Of a stretch of 64,000 bases of DNA, positions 1 through 10,807 are shown piece after piece. A model generated the notes under the pieces. The model was not told where the DNA came from, ran no database searches, and saw only the letters and a list, made by a program, of their open reading frames with translations. Origin of the DNA: Cryptomeria japonica. Lineage: Eukaryota > Streptophyta > Pinopsida > Cupressales > Cupressaceae. Location: assembly GCF_030272615.1 (NCBI RefSeq), contig NC_081407.1, positions 317,280,456 through 317,344,455 on the forward strand, written 5' to 3'. Each line of letters begins with the position of its first letter. Position 1 is the stretch's first letter. The translations under genes were made by a program, and so were the position numbers.

Positions 1-49
1 TCTTTATTTATTTAATTAATTCATTTATCTTCTTCTAACCTTATCTCTC

Positions 50-171
50 ATTTAAATAAATACCTTTATTTATTTAAATTATCCTTTTTCCTAAATTAAA
101 TAAATATTTTATTTAATTAATTAATCCCACTTCCTCTATTAATTAAATAAATCTTTATTTATTTAATTAAT
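50..171 (+). repeat. AT-rich palindrome array in U3 of the A 5' LTR
   Basis: There are three perfect short inverted repeats: 50-62 with 67-79 (13 bp), 94-104 with 108-118 (11 bp) and 138-152 with 157-171 (15 bp), with 3 to 4 nt loops. The units are variants of one motif (TTAATTAAATAAA against ATTTAAATAAATA), so both arms change together. Confidence 0.75.
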
Positions 172-328
172 TCATTAGCCTTTTCCACTTATGACACATG
201 TCATTCATCTCTTAATTCATACACTACCTACCCTTTCATTATTTTATTATTTCCTTTACCTACCCTCTAATCATAGCCGACCTCTTTTACACCTCTCAAT
301 CTTATCCTTCCATTTCTTAAAGTGTCTT

Positions 329-338
329 CTATATAAGG
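329..338 (+). promoter_or_regulatory. Probable TATA box of the A 5' LTR promoter
   Basis: CTATATAAGG lies in the middle of the LTR, about 350 bp before its 3' end, where the U3/R boundary of a plant LTR would be expected. The same box is present in the 3' LTR near 12138. Transcription would start about 30 nt downstream. Confidence 0.65.
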
Positions 339-683
339 AGATGCTTCCTTCATTATCAAACCCACCCTTGACTACTTGACTACACTACGCTTTTGAACAT
401 ATGCGATCCTACTTGCAACCACATTTCCGTTCTTTGTTGAGCTCTTGTGCACATAAAATCTGAGAGCAAATATATCAAGCAAGATCAATGGAGATAGGAA
501 GAATGGAGATCCAAACCCTATTGGACATGTGATGGTATAATCTTTGTGATTTCATTTGATTTGCATTGTTTTAGGTAATCTTCATATGTTATGGTGGATC
601 TTTGTTGTTGTTATTCTAGGGTTTTGTGATTGAATTCTTTTAGTCTTTCAATATTGTTGTATCCATTTTCACCATATACATTT

Positions 684-701
684 TGGCACGCCCGGTGGGA
701 C
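684..701 (+). promoter_or_regulatory. Primer-binding site of element A
   Basis: TGGCACGCCCGGTGGGAC starts 3 nt after the LTR end. It resembles Tat/Ogre-lineage primer sites, and element G has the related TGGCACCCACTGTGGGAC in the same place. It would pair with the 3' end of a tRNA whose identity I cannot fix without a tRNA list. Confidence 0.75.
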
Positions 702-779
702 TCTTGTCCCTTTTGCATTTAACATTTTTGTTGTAGATGTTGTGTTTGAAGTTGTAGATCTGACATTTTTGACAACATT

Positions 780-1055
780 TTGACATTTTCGCATTTGCGC
801 ACTTTCGGATCGCGTTTTTTATTTTCTGCCGCATCTGTGACATCTGGAACTGCATCTGCATCCTCGACAGTATTTTTTTTTTTGATGATTCCAAAAACCG
901 CGTCTGTGTTCCTTAGTCACGTATGTGGTGTTTTTAGATGCGTCTGTGTCCGAAAGCTGCGTTTGAGTTCTGAAACCACATCTGTGTTTCACAGAAGCGC
1001 GTCTATGTCAAAGAGCCGTGTCTGTGTTTGGGGTAACCGCGTCTATGTGCGTTGA
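780..1055 (+). repeat. First cluster of GCGTCTGTGT motifs in the A leader
   Basis: About nine copies of a 10-12 nt motif (consensus GCGTCTGTGT, with variants GCATCTGTG, GCGTCTATG and ACATCTGTG) lie 15 to 40 nt apart, for example at 900, 940, 978, 999, 1018 and 1039. The frame that runs through them has no recognisable protein. Confidence 0.75.
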
Positions 1056-1435
1056 TTTCATTTTTGGAGTTTTATTGATTCGGTTTTTGGGTCATTTAAT
1101 GTTTCAGATCTGGTTTACTTTGAGCTAACATCTTCAGATCTAGCTAACGAAATTGGTGCAACTTGTCTTGAAAGCAAAATCATTTTGTTGAAGACCCCTA
1201 TTTTCACAAAGTCTTTTGGATCTAAAATTTACCTAACTTGTGTGCTTGCAGGAAGGGGTGATTATTTCAAACAATCCAAACTACTAATAAATCTTTGTTG
1301 TAGGTCCTTGGCAAGGGTTTTTGATCTTTATTGTGTGCCTTGTTTTCATAGACTAGAAAACACTTCAATTGGTGCACTAAAATTGAACCATTGTCTTTTG
1401 TGTCTTGTGCAATAGGCTCTTTTTGTTTAATCTTT

Positions 1436-1995
1436 AGAGGGCTTGTCTTCCTGTGTGGTCATTAGGACTACTAGTGAGAAGAGAATGACCCAAGTGGTAG
1501 CGAGAAAAACCCACCTCTTTCAAACCACTATAAACAATTGTATTCATGGTGAAAACTATGGATAACATGTGCTGATTAGTTCATACTGACACTATGTCTC
1601 CCCATAAACCCGTTTGGTCAAATTTATTTAATCAGTTGTAGGGCGTAATCCCTACCGACTGGGAGCCTTCTATATTTACAGAGCTGAAAGTGCCACATGT
1701 ATGGCCACACGAGCGGATGCCCTTACTAGCACCTTTTTGTTTTAGAAGCCCAAATCCTTCTAGTTGTTGGGGCAGGAGGTCGGACCTCTGGTAGTGGCCC
1801 ACACACATACGGTTCTTAGTAGAGATACAAAGTTCGCCACGGGGAGTTTTCATGGGGACTGATGCTTGGCTGACCCGAGAAGTGAGTGCCGAGGGTGGAG
1901 CCAGTGAGGTCAAGCATCTAAGTATCCGCTCTGAATAGCGTAGCCTCGGGGGTAAAACCCCATGTGGGATCAACAACTATTGTCTTGGCCAGCCA
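1436..1995 (+). other. Conserved non-coding leader block shared by elements A and G
   Basis: This block matches 55198-55745 of element G over most of its length, although the flanking leader of the two elements cannot be aligned by eye. Shared stretches include AACATGTGCTGAT, TCTATATTTACAGAGCTGAA, CACACACATACGGTTCTTAG and AATAGCGTAGCCTCGGGGG. Neither copy keeps a long shared frame, so RNA-level function such as packaging or translation initiation is more likely than coding. It contains possible stems such as GGGG-taaaa-CCCC near 1950. Confidence 0.8.
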
Positions 1996-2261
1996 TAAGA
2001 ATTGTGCTTGACTTATTTTAAACATTCAAACATTCAAGACCAAACATCAAAACATTGTGTCTTTTGTGTCTTCAAGTGTATGCAAAACAATTTTACATCA
2101 AACAACACACTTTCTTTGAGTCATTTTTTTGGAGTCTAGACACTTGCAAAAATTGAGTCTTCATCAACACTGTGTCCTCTTGTCATGAAAAATAGTCAAA
2201 CAGTCAGATTTGGTCACAACAAAACAACTTCACAGATTGGAAAAAATTGCACAAATTTTGT

Positions 2262-2450
2262 AGAAACGCATCTATGTCTGACATAATAGCGTCTGTGTCG
2301 TATAACCGCATCTGTGCAGGACAAAAAAGCGTCTGTGTTCTTAGAATCAACATTGCAGTTACAAAATCTCAGAAACACATTTGTGTTAAACAGAACCACG
2401 TCTGTGTCAGGAAATCGCGTCTGTGCAGTATACAAGCGTCTCTGTGTTCA
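2262..2450 (+). repeat. Second cluster of GCGTCTGTGT motifs in the A leader
   Basis: About eight copies of the same motif recur downstream of the conserved block (2268, 2289, 2308, 2329, 2376, 2398, 2417 and 2436), so the block is flanked by the motif on both sides. Confidence 0.75.
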
Positions 2451-2938
2451 GAATTGAAAACTTTTATAGTCCAGCAAACAAACACAGTCAGTTTCAAAAT
2501 TCTTGAGCTTCCTAGGTTATTTCTCTAGGGTTTTCATCTAGCATTCAACCTGTCTTTGGGTCTCACATAGTCCATCATTACTTTACGCCTTGCATTACAT
2601 TCACATTTGTCTAAACTTGAGTCAAAAGAGCACTTGTTTGTCCTCATCATACTTTGTCAACACACTACATACAACAACACTTTTCTAAGGGGTCCCTCAT
2701 CAAGGTCTATCACCTTTGGGTCTCATTTGGTCTTACTTAGAGTCAAGGTCAACTTACCTCATCAAGAGAAACTATCCTCTCTTTGGAAGTCACACCTACT
2801 CTACTACATACATACTTGGTCTTACACTTTGGACATTGCAAGTAAACTTCAGATTCATTTACATTCCATTCAAATCTTAGTCTTCCATACTCTTTCCATT
2901 TTCATCTAGTCTCACAAATCTTGGCCAATACCTAGTTC

Positions 2939-5860
2939 ATGGTTGAAACCCGTTCCCAAAAATCTAGGAGAGAAACTAAAGAGGCTCAAGAGTCCACAAA
3001 CATGAGTTCCTATGAGTATGACAATGATATCTTTTTCAATTCTGATCATACTACATTATGTGACATGGATGCTTATAGAAACATGCCAAATGTTGAGCAC
3101 ATGGACACTACAAACAACAATGATACACACAATGATAATATGGACAATTTTTCCATACATTCAGTAGATGTGGAAGAATCCATTATGGATCCCCTTTTCA
3201 ATCAATTGATTGAGGAAATAATGAGGAGAGATAGACAATACTTCTTACAAATGATGGCACAAAGTGGAGCCAAGATCCCTCATGATTTTGACATGTCTCA
3301 AATAATGGAACATAGACCTTTGCAACAAACTCATTCCAACATGGATCAAAGGAGGCCTAATAGTGGAGGCAATAGAGGACCACATATGGTGCCTGAATCA
3401 CCATCATCTTTGTTTCAAAAACCAGAGGTCCCACATACAAATGGTCAAACATATGATACTCACATTCGTAGACCATTATGGAAGTCTTATGCGGAAAAAT
3501 ATGCTCAATCACATACCAATGCTAAGGATCAACCACCAAAGCAATTGGATATTCAAAGGCATGCTCAAAATTTGGACACAAGGAAACCCCATGTCAAATT
3601 TGGGGGCAACACATTAGAGCATGACATGCCTGTAGAGTATGGTATACATTGACAAAGCAGGTATTCCATTCCTCATCATGACTCTATACCAAGTGGTCCT
3701 TATACACAACATCATTATAGACCTCCTCCATATGAACATGTGTATGATCAATATCATCCATATATGCAACATGCTCCTCCTCCAATTGGTGCCTCAAGCA
3801 TGGGGTATGGTCCAAGAAGTTGATCTCCACCTAAGAGCAATTTGGAGCAACAAATCAGGGACTTACAAAAGAAAATGGAGGACATAAATACACCAAAGCC
3901 AACATACACAATGAGAGACATATGTCCTTATCCATTTGACAAGAGCATTGCAATGCCTCCTTTTCCTACACACTTTCTGACACCTAAGTTTGATAAGTAT
4001 AGAGGAAAAGGAGATCCTAAGGCACACATAAGACAGTTTTTCAGAGCTTGCATTGAGGTAGCTTCAGAAGAGACATATTTGATGAGATTATTCCCACAAA
4101 GCTTAGGTGATCAAGCTATGGAATGGTTCTCTCAACTCCCACCTAGAATTAAGTCATGGGGTGACTTAGCAGAGGCATTTATTCAACATTTCTCCTACAA
4201 CATAGAGACAGACATATCAGTCACTACTTTGTGCAACACTAAGAAAAAAGATGGAGAGTCTTTTTCATCATTTTTACAAAGATGGAAGAATCGAGCTAGC
4301 AGATGCTCTTGTGAAATCCCACAAAAACAAATGGTAGAAATGTTCACTCAGAATGTTAACAAAGACATTGGTTATGACCTAAGGAAAGCTTGTTTGTCCA
4401 CCTTCAAGGACGTCATTGAAAAAGGCTTAGCAATAGAGAAGGTCCTAATTGAACAAGGAGTCATTAAGATATTCAAGGAAAACAAAGATAACTTTAAAGA
4501 AAAAGATAAGCCAAGATTTTGGAACAAAAACAAGAACACAGTCAATGATGGTGTTGTTGATGCCAATACGGTGCAACCCAAAATCATTTTTTCGGGATCA
4601 AGCTCTACAAACAATCAAGTGTATACTCAAACAACTTCTAGATCACGAAGGAAGTATACCCCATTGGGAGAACCACTTGAGTCAGTCTTCAAGAAGCTAG
4701 TGGCAAACAAAGTAATCACTATTCTAGATTTTCCTCCATATGAGCCAAAGGTCAAACCAAATTGGTGGAATGATGATGAGTATTGTGAATTCCATAAGAG
4801 CAAGGGTCATAAGATAGGAAATTGTCATCGACTGAAGAACATCATACAAGATCTCATTGATAGAGGTGACATTGAGATTGAAGGACACTCATCCAATCAA
4901 GAACATGAAATGTTTAAGGAACCATTCCCAAAGCATGACAAGGGAAAAGCTGCAGCCACAGATGATCAAACCAACTATACCAGAGCATCTTATAACTATG
5001 ATTCAACTATCAATCACATCTTGATGGACAATTATGTCTCTACCATTATCATCAAGGACAAAAACCCTAAGAATTCTACCCAGAGACCCAAGATTGTCCT
5101 AAACGGAATTGGATCTTCTTCCGAACCTACCTCTGAATGTCATGTTACAACCCGTCGAGGTAAATTCACTTTGCAAGGTGCTCCAGCTAAAAACACCGCT
5201 TCCTCATCAACCAAACCTAAGTATGACCTTGTAGAACAATTAGGGAAGACACCCGCACTCATCTCCATCCTTGAGCTTTTACGCATATCCCCCGCACATA
5301 AAGCTATTCTTGACAAAATCTTGAGAGACATTGTCGTTCCTATTGATCTGAATGTGGACCAGTTTCAAGCCATGGTGGGATACCTTTCCATTCCACACTC
5401 TCTTACATTCACAGAAGCCAATGACGCCTCCGTGAGCCAACCACATAATGCACCACTACACATTGAAGCCTTCATACACAAACATCAAATAAAACGAGTC
5501 CTGATAGATGGAGGAGCAGGTCTAAACATTTGTACATTGAGCACTATTAAACAATTGGGATATTCTGATAAAGTTGTGAATTCTACAAACAAAATCACCA
5601 TCAAGGCATATGATGATGAAGAGCGTTCATCCAAAGGCACAGTCACCTTGCCTCTCAGGGTTGGGCCAGTTACAAAAGATGTGGTTTGTCATGTCCTTGA
5701 CCTTGATCTCACATACAACATACTCTTGGGACACCCATGGATTCATGAAATGAGTGCAGTCCCATCTACATATCATCGATGCATCAAGTTTCCACACAAT
5801 GGAGTTGAAGTGACTATCAAAGCTGACCCAAATCCATTCATATATTGCAACAATTTGTGA
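2939..5860 (+). pseudogene. gag-pro: gag-protease polyprotein of element A, broken by two TGA stops
   Basis: One frame of about 973 codons runs from an ATG (MVETRSQ...) to 5860, interrupted only by TGA at 3650 and 3821; both fit CGA-to-TGA changes. The gag core begins near residue 327 (ICPYPFDKS, then PKFDKYRGKGDPKAHIRQF) and carries the Tat pattern EWFSQLP. A Cys/His finger (CEFHKSKGHKIGNCHRL) lies near residue 616. The retropepsin-like protease has LIDGGAGLNI near residue 855 and ends with LLGHPWIHEM and PSTYHRC. The Asp of the usual D-S/T/N-G protease triad is kept. Gag packages the RNA and protease cuts the polyprotein. No RT follows. Confidence 0.88.
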
Positions 5861-5917
5861 CCTACATCAGAAATAACAATCCCAGTCAATCAAGAAGCTA
5901 TTCCTTCATCAGCATAT

Positions 5918-7057
5918 GTGGATCCAGAATCATTGAAAGCTTCTACATCAAAACAAGCAGAGATAAAAGAAAAGTTCAAGATTAAAGACATGGGATGTGG
6001 AGAGTATATATTCCATGTTGATCAACTCCCACTATCTCCTAAGACATTCAGTCAACAAGAACAATCTAAAAATAATTTGAAATGCCAAGAAATTGGGTGT
6101 GAACCACCTAGTGTTGTGGCTACTAAGTCCGAATGCAAATCTCCTCTAGTGGTGCAAGTAGCTCTTGATATCAATAGTCCTAAGAGTGGTTCTAGCAAAG
6201 AATCTATTGAGCATATCACCAGCCCTCTTGAGAAATTGCATAGCCTTAACATTTCAACCACTCATTCAATTACTACTCCTCTCCTAGACTTGGATCAACA
6301 AGAATCACAAAAGCCCTTAGTCATTGCGGATCAAAAATCAAGCTTTGAAAAGAAAAAACTAAAAGTCAAAAATAAAGAAAAGTCCTTTAGTCCAAATCAA
6401 AATCAAAAGCTACCGGACTCTGCAAAAATCAAAGTCAAGGATAAAAATCTTATGAAGCAAAAAGAGAAAGAGTTGATCTCCCCTAATATCAAAATAACTG
6501 GGGGCAAAAGTTCTAAAATTTCAAGTCAAAAAGCACACTTGTTGATCCTAAGTCTACATCATGCCATCCTACTTTCACTTCTTTTCACAATCATAAGCCT
6601 TCATCACTCATCCACTTGTTCCACACATCCATTCCCTTCTGGTGATACGTCATGGACCTTTAATGGAGCTTCCTCGAAGGACTTTCTTATTAGGGATGCC
6701 CAAACTTCTTCAGGTGACACGCATAAGGGCCTGTGTAGTCCACACACTAGTAATTCTATCTTAGTTTCTTTATCAAGGAAGACAGTTGCTCGAGCAACAC
6801 ATCATTCAGTCAAGGAACATCGTAGCTAAAATCACAAGGTTAAGCCTCATACACTTGAGGTGGGTGACTTAGTTCTCATAGAAAATCCTAAAAATCAGCA
6901 AGACAGAGAGCAGAAGGGCAAGTTCAAACCAAACTGGCTTGGTCCATACATTATCACAGCAGCATATGGATCTGGTGCATATCAGCTCTCAACTATAGAG
7001 GGTGAACCTTTGGAGGATCCTATCAACAACATGCACCTTCACAAGTTTCACACATAG
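5918..7057 (+). pseudogene. Post-protease linker fused to an integrase C-terminal tail (RT, RNase H and IN core deleted)
   Basis: One frame with a single TAA at 6827. The first part (YIFHVDQLPLSPKTF, near residue 27) matches the segment after protease in element G (LQNFPLSPKTY near 60235), where a G-patch, RT and RNase H follow. Here the sequence instead becomes low-complexity Lys/Ser-rich, then a hydrophobic and Ser/Thr-rich stretch. The part after the stop reads VGDLVLIENPKNQQ, GPYIITAAYGSGAYQLS and NNMHLHKFH, the usual end of a Gypsy integrase. The catalytic region was therefore deleted or replaced between protease and the integrase tail. Confidence 0.75.
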
Positions 7058-7118
7058 CTCTTCAGAGTATCCCAATTCAAAAATACAAAAAAAATCATAA
7101 AAACATAAAAATCGTTAC

Positions 7119-7269
7119 TTGGTGAAAACCTGGCAAACAGGCGCCTTGTGACAACAAAAAAATCAAAAAATAAAAAAAGTAAAGAGAAAACATTTCATTC
7201 AATGGTGAAAACCACTTTGGTGGCGCCCTAGGCAAGTACCATGGTGAAAACCAGGTCACCGGCGCCATG
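7119..7269 (+). repeat. Three GGTGAAAACC-hairpin-GGCGCC units
   Basis: TGGTGAAAACC recurs at about 7120, 7202 and 7241, each followed within about 15 nt by GGCGCC. Between the two, the first two copies hold a short stem of different sequence (CCTG/CAGG and CCAC/GTGG); the third is less regular. The units lie just after the integrase stop. Confidence 0.6.
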
Positions 7270-8600
7270 CATAGAGACATAGCTCCTCCCTCCTTCAGGA
7301 TTTCGTTTCATCCTTCACCTATTCATCCACAATAATAAACTTACCCATTCCCATCATGGCTTATTATTGATCTACCTAAGATTGGTTCACCATTCTTAAT
7401 AACCTCCCTTTTCACCCCTTTCCATTCATAATAAATCAGCTCCTATCTGTGGCTAAGGCAAATCCTATGTCTAGTAATGGGTGTGGAACTAAGAACATTG
7501 CCTGTTCTAAGGAATACAGTTTCTTCCAGCTTCCTTCAGTCTATCCGCGCACAATCCACAATAAAGCAACATCTACATCGCCAATCCACAATAAAGTTCC
7601 GTCTTCTTCGTAATAAAGTATCAGTTGCATGGATTCAGTCAGTTTTAGATGAGACACAACAACAACAATGGACTTCAACAAATCAAATCTTTCAACAGAC
7701 TCAGACAACATTATGGTTTAGTGCTATCTATCCTTTTTGTGAAAGTAAACATTGTGACCACAATCAAATAAGACTTATACAAGTGACAAGAGACACTAAA
7801 TTTGAGGACTACAGTGGATGTTGGTGTCGAGTCTTGGTTTTCTTTTGATTTTATCTTTTGGTGACATGTCTTTTAGCTTTTCCAGGATGTCTCTGACTAG
7901 AGATTTTATCTCCAGGATGTCTTTGACTAGAAAGGCGAGGATGGGGTATCGTCACCTATTTTTCTTTTTCTGTCTGTGGATTGTCTCTTAGTAATGCTAT
8001 GACTTGTCCAAGGATATGAGGACACTGAGAGTCTACTGTGAACTGGGGCATTCCTTGTTTGTGACTGTCTTATCTCCATGCAAACAGGTACAATGACTTT
8101 TTGGGTCGAACATATGCCTCGATTGTCATAACCTACTTGCCATAATAAAGCTCAATGATGATAACGCACAAGAAGCTCATTTTATTTTCATATCTTCTGT
8201 CTTCCATCCCCCTTTCTTGATTGACTTCCATCATCCTTCTTGAGTCCATGTAGCCTACTATCACATGACTGAGTATAATGACATGCCAAAAACATTTGCA
8301 TTTCATGTAGTTTGCACTTGCATTATCATATGTTAGCATTTCATACATACATATAGATATCATAATTGCATCACATCCTGCATACCACACATGCTAGCTC
8401 ATCTTATATTCTTATCATGTAAATAGTCATTTGCATTATCATATTCATTGGAATTTCATACATTCGCATTCACATATGCATAACATATAAAACATAAAAG
8501 AACAAAAATATTGCATTTCATCATGTACATATTTGCATCCATATCATAACCATCACATAGAAACATACATCATGAAACATCTCATATATATATATATATT
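7270..8600 (+). other. Non-coding spacer of element A
   Basis: No credible gene is seen. Around 7860-7930 a short phrase (CCAGGATGTCTYTGACTAGA) occurs twice. From about 8290 to 8580 the sequence is rich in CAT/GCAT words (TTGCATTTCAT, GCATTATCATAT). A short AT dinucleotide run ends the stretch. Confidence 0.6.
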
Positions 8601-8874
8601 TTCATCATAGCCGTAGAGGGCTCCCGATGTATCAGTATTGTACCATTTTGTATGATGATGTAGACACCTACGGATGATTTGTAGCCATATGATTTTGACA
8701 TCATTGTATCATGACACTTTATATATATATATATTTGACACTTTATATATATATAAAGTGTCATGATACAATGATGTCAAAATCATATGGCTACAAATCA
8801 TCCGCAGGTGTCTACATCATCATACAAAATGGTACAATACTGATACATCGGGAGCCCTATACGGCTATGATGAA
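8601..8874. repeat. Near-perfect 274-bp inverted repeat (arms about 130 bp)
   Basis: Positions pair with sum 17475: 8601-8730 is the reverse complement of 8745-8874, with only about two mismatches (near 8615 and 8671) around a 14-nt centre. The right arm overlaps the last codons and stop of the antisense reading frame, so the left arm is an inverted copy of that gene end. A transcript from either strand would fold into a long hairpin suitable for small-RNA production. Confidence 0.9.
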
Positions 8875-10763
8875 CTCCCTCCCTTGGAGCTGCCTAGCCT
8901 CAATGGAATCTGAGCCCTAGAAGGACCCACCCCAGGATCATCCCTCATGTCCCCTCTATCTGGTGGTGGTGGAGGACCCATAACCCCACCGCTAGATGCA
9001 TGTCTCCTCTGCCTCCCTCCTATAGCTGTCACTATCCGTGATGGTCTACAGAAGCTCCTCGCCCGCTACTCTGGTGGCACTGCCCCATAGTATAGGTCAT
9101 GCCAGTAGCCTATCTCCTCTCCTGCCTGCAGAACATAGGCATATCCAACCCCTGTGTCCTCTGTCGCCTGCCTCCCAACCCTTAGTGTTGTCTCAGCCTC
9201 AGTGTAGCGTTGTATGGCTTGGTCTCGCTCCCGCTCATTATCTCTGAGCCACCTCCTGAGTCTTTCCCTCTCCCTCTCCAGGTCCTGAATCTCATCTACC
9301 TGTCCCTGGCAGATCTCCCTTAGCTCAACCAGCTCATCCTCCTTCGCCTCGGCCCCCTATGCCTCTACCTATGGCTCCCCCTGTACGAGTACCTATCCCT
9401 GTACCTGTACCTGTACCTGCCTCTGTCCCTGTCCCTGCACCTGTCTGGGACCTTGTGCTGCTAGCACCTATAGCAACAATCCACCGCGACCCCTCACAAT
9501 CCGAGCTTGTCTGTCCTCTCCACCCTCCCTCCGCGGTGCCACCCTCCTCTCTCCAGTTGCACCCTGCCTCCTCCATCAGCCTCTACCCCCATCATCTCCA
9601 TCATCATCACCATCCCCACCACCATCTTCGTCTAGCGGCTCTCTTGGATCTTTCAGGCGTGGGAATGGATGCTCGACCCAATACGCTATGTACTCTACAT
9701 CCATGCCGACATCCTTGATCTCTGGCCACATATCCCAGGGTAAGGGCATCATCTCCACTAGTTGTGTAACAGCCTGATCATATGATAGCAATGGCCCAAA
9801 CTGCGCCTGATCCCTGACCGTCCGCGCGTACATGCCTGAACCCCATGGCATCTGCTGGATTCTGCCAAACTGCCTGCCCACCCTGTCAACCAACTGCCTC
9901 TCCAGTACATAGGGCGTCCACCCAATCAAATACCTACTTTGGAAGGTGTAGGGTTGCTCTATTACATCATCCTCCCACTACTCGCATCCCAAGTATGGCC
10001 TCCATATAACCATATCAATCTTATCTATAGCCCGCCACCAATACTCCAACCTGCCAATCCGTGGCTGTGAGGTAATCATATCATATAAATGCATGAAACT
10101 GCATCTGTGACCTCTACCCCTGAAGTGTATAGGTCGTGTCACCGGTAGATGCTCATAGGCACACACTTGCAGCAATGTAACTCTGTAGCCCAATCCTACG
10201 GATCCATGATAAACAAACTGATGCAACTCATAGTATAAGTGTGCCAGCATGCACGGTCCCCAGGCATATCTGGTATGCTGTGTCACCAATGTCTCCAATG
10301 TGCTCCCCTAGCCCACAGCCAACCCTCATGTTTCTCTATCTGGACACAAGAACCCACCGATCACTCCTCCTACCACTGCCAGTAGTGCCAACCCTGTCGC
10401 CATCATGGTGTCCCATGCCACGTGTCCTTCCCTCATCTCCAATCCCGGATCTTGGAACACTCATCTCAAGGCATCCCTGTCTCCATCTCGATTGTAAGGA
10501 ATCAACTCCCCATTGATCGGTATCCGTAGAATTCTATATACATCCTCTAGGGTGACTATCATCTCCCCCATCAATAGGTGGAACGTGCAAGTCTCCGAGT
10601 GCCATCTCTCAGCCAGTGCAATCAGCAACCCCATGTTTGCTCGAAACTCAAGCACATATAGAATATGTCTCAATCCCATAGCCTCAATCGCAGCTCGGTC
10701 CTCGAATGTCAACTCAAGTCGCAACCTCCGAGTCGATGGGAATCTCTCCCGTGACTCTAGCAT
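8865..10763 (-). pseudogene. Antisense plant mobile domain (PMD/MAIN-like) protein carried by element A
   Basis: Reading leftward from an ATG at 10763, one frame runs to about 9576 with in-frame stops at 10461 (TGA), two near 10320-10335 and 9978 (TAG), then continues after a frame change to a TAG at 8865. PMD hallmarks are FHLLMGEMIVTLEDVYRILR and IPINGELI (residues 60-90), AWGPCMLAHLYYEL and a C-terminal WTPYVLERQL, VGRQFGRIQQMPWG and YIAYWVEHPFPRL. A Gly/Thr-rich segment and an Arg/Glu-rich coiled coil (LERERERLRRWLRDNERE) end it. PMD proteins of plants (MAIN, MAIL1) act in nuclear silencing and genome stability. Antisense extra ORFs with this domain are known from Tat elements. The region is clearly richer in G+C than the rest. 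Confidence 0.82.
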
Positions 10764-10807
10764 AGGCAGATACTCTTGCAGTCAATCAAATCAATCATGT
10801 CAGTCAT

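Larger units (their letters stand above)
1..680 (+). repeat. 5' LTR of element A (partial)
   Basis: It matches 11936-12489 at a fixed offset of 11809 and ends ACA at 680, just before the primer-binding site. Upstream of about 127 it departs from the 3' LTR: it has extra or different AT-rich palindromic units, so the two LTRs differ in length at their U3 ends. The true start lies left of the window. Confidence 0.9.

Noticed and set aside
8711-8764. TATA-like repeats as a promoter
   Set aside because: They are the AT-rich centre of the large inverted repeat, with no other promoter evidence.
9038-9718. Proline- and alanine-rich open frames on the plus strand
   Set aside because: They are the complement of the Gly/Thr- and Arg/Glu-rich part of the antisense PMD frame.
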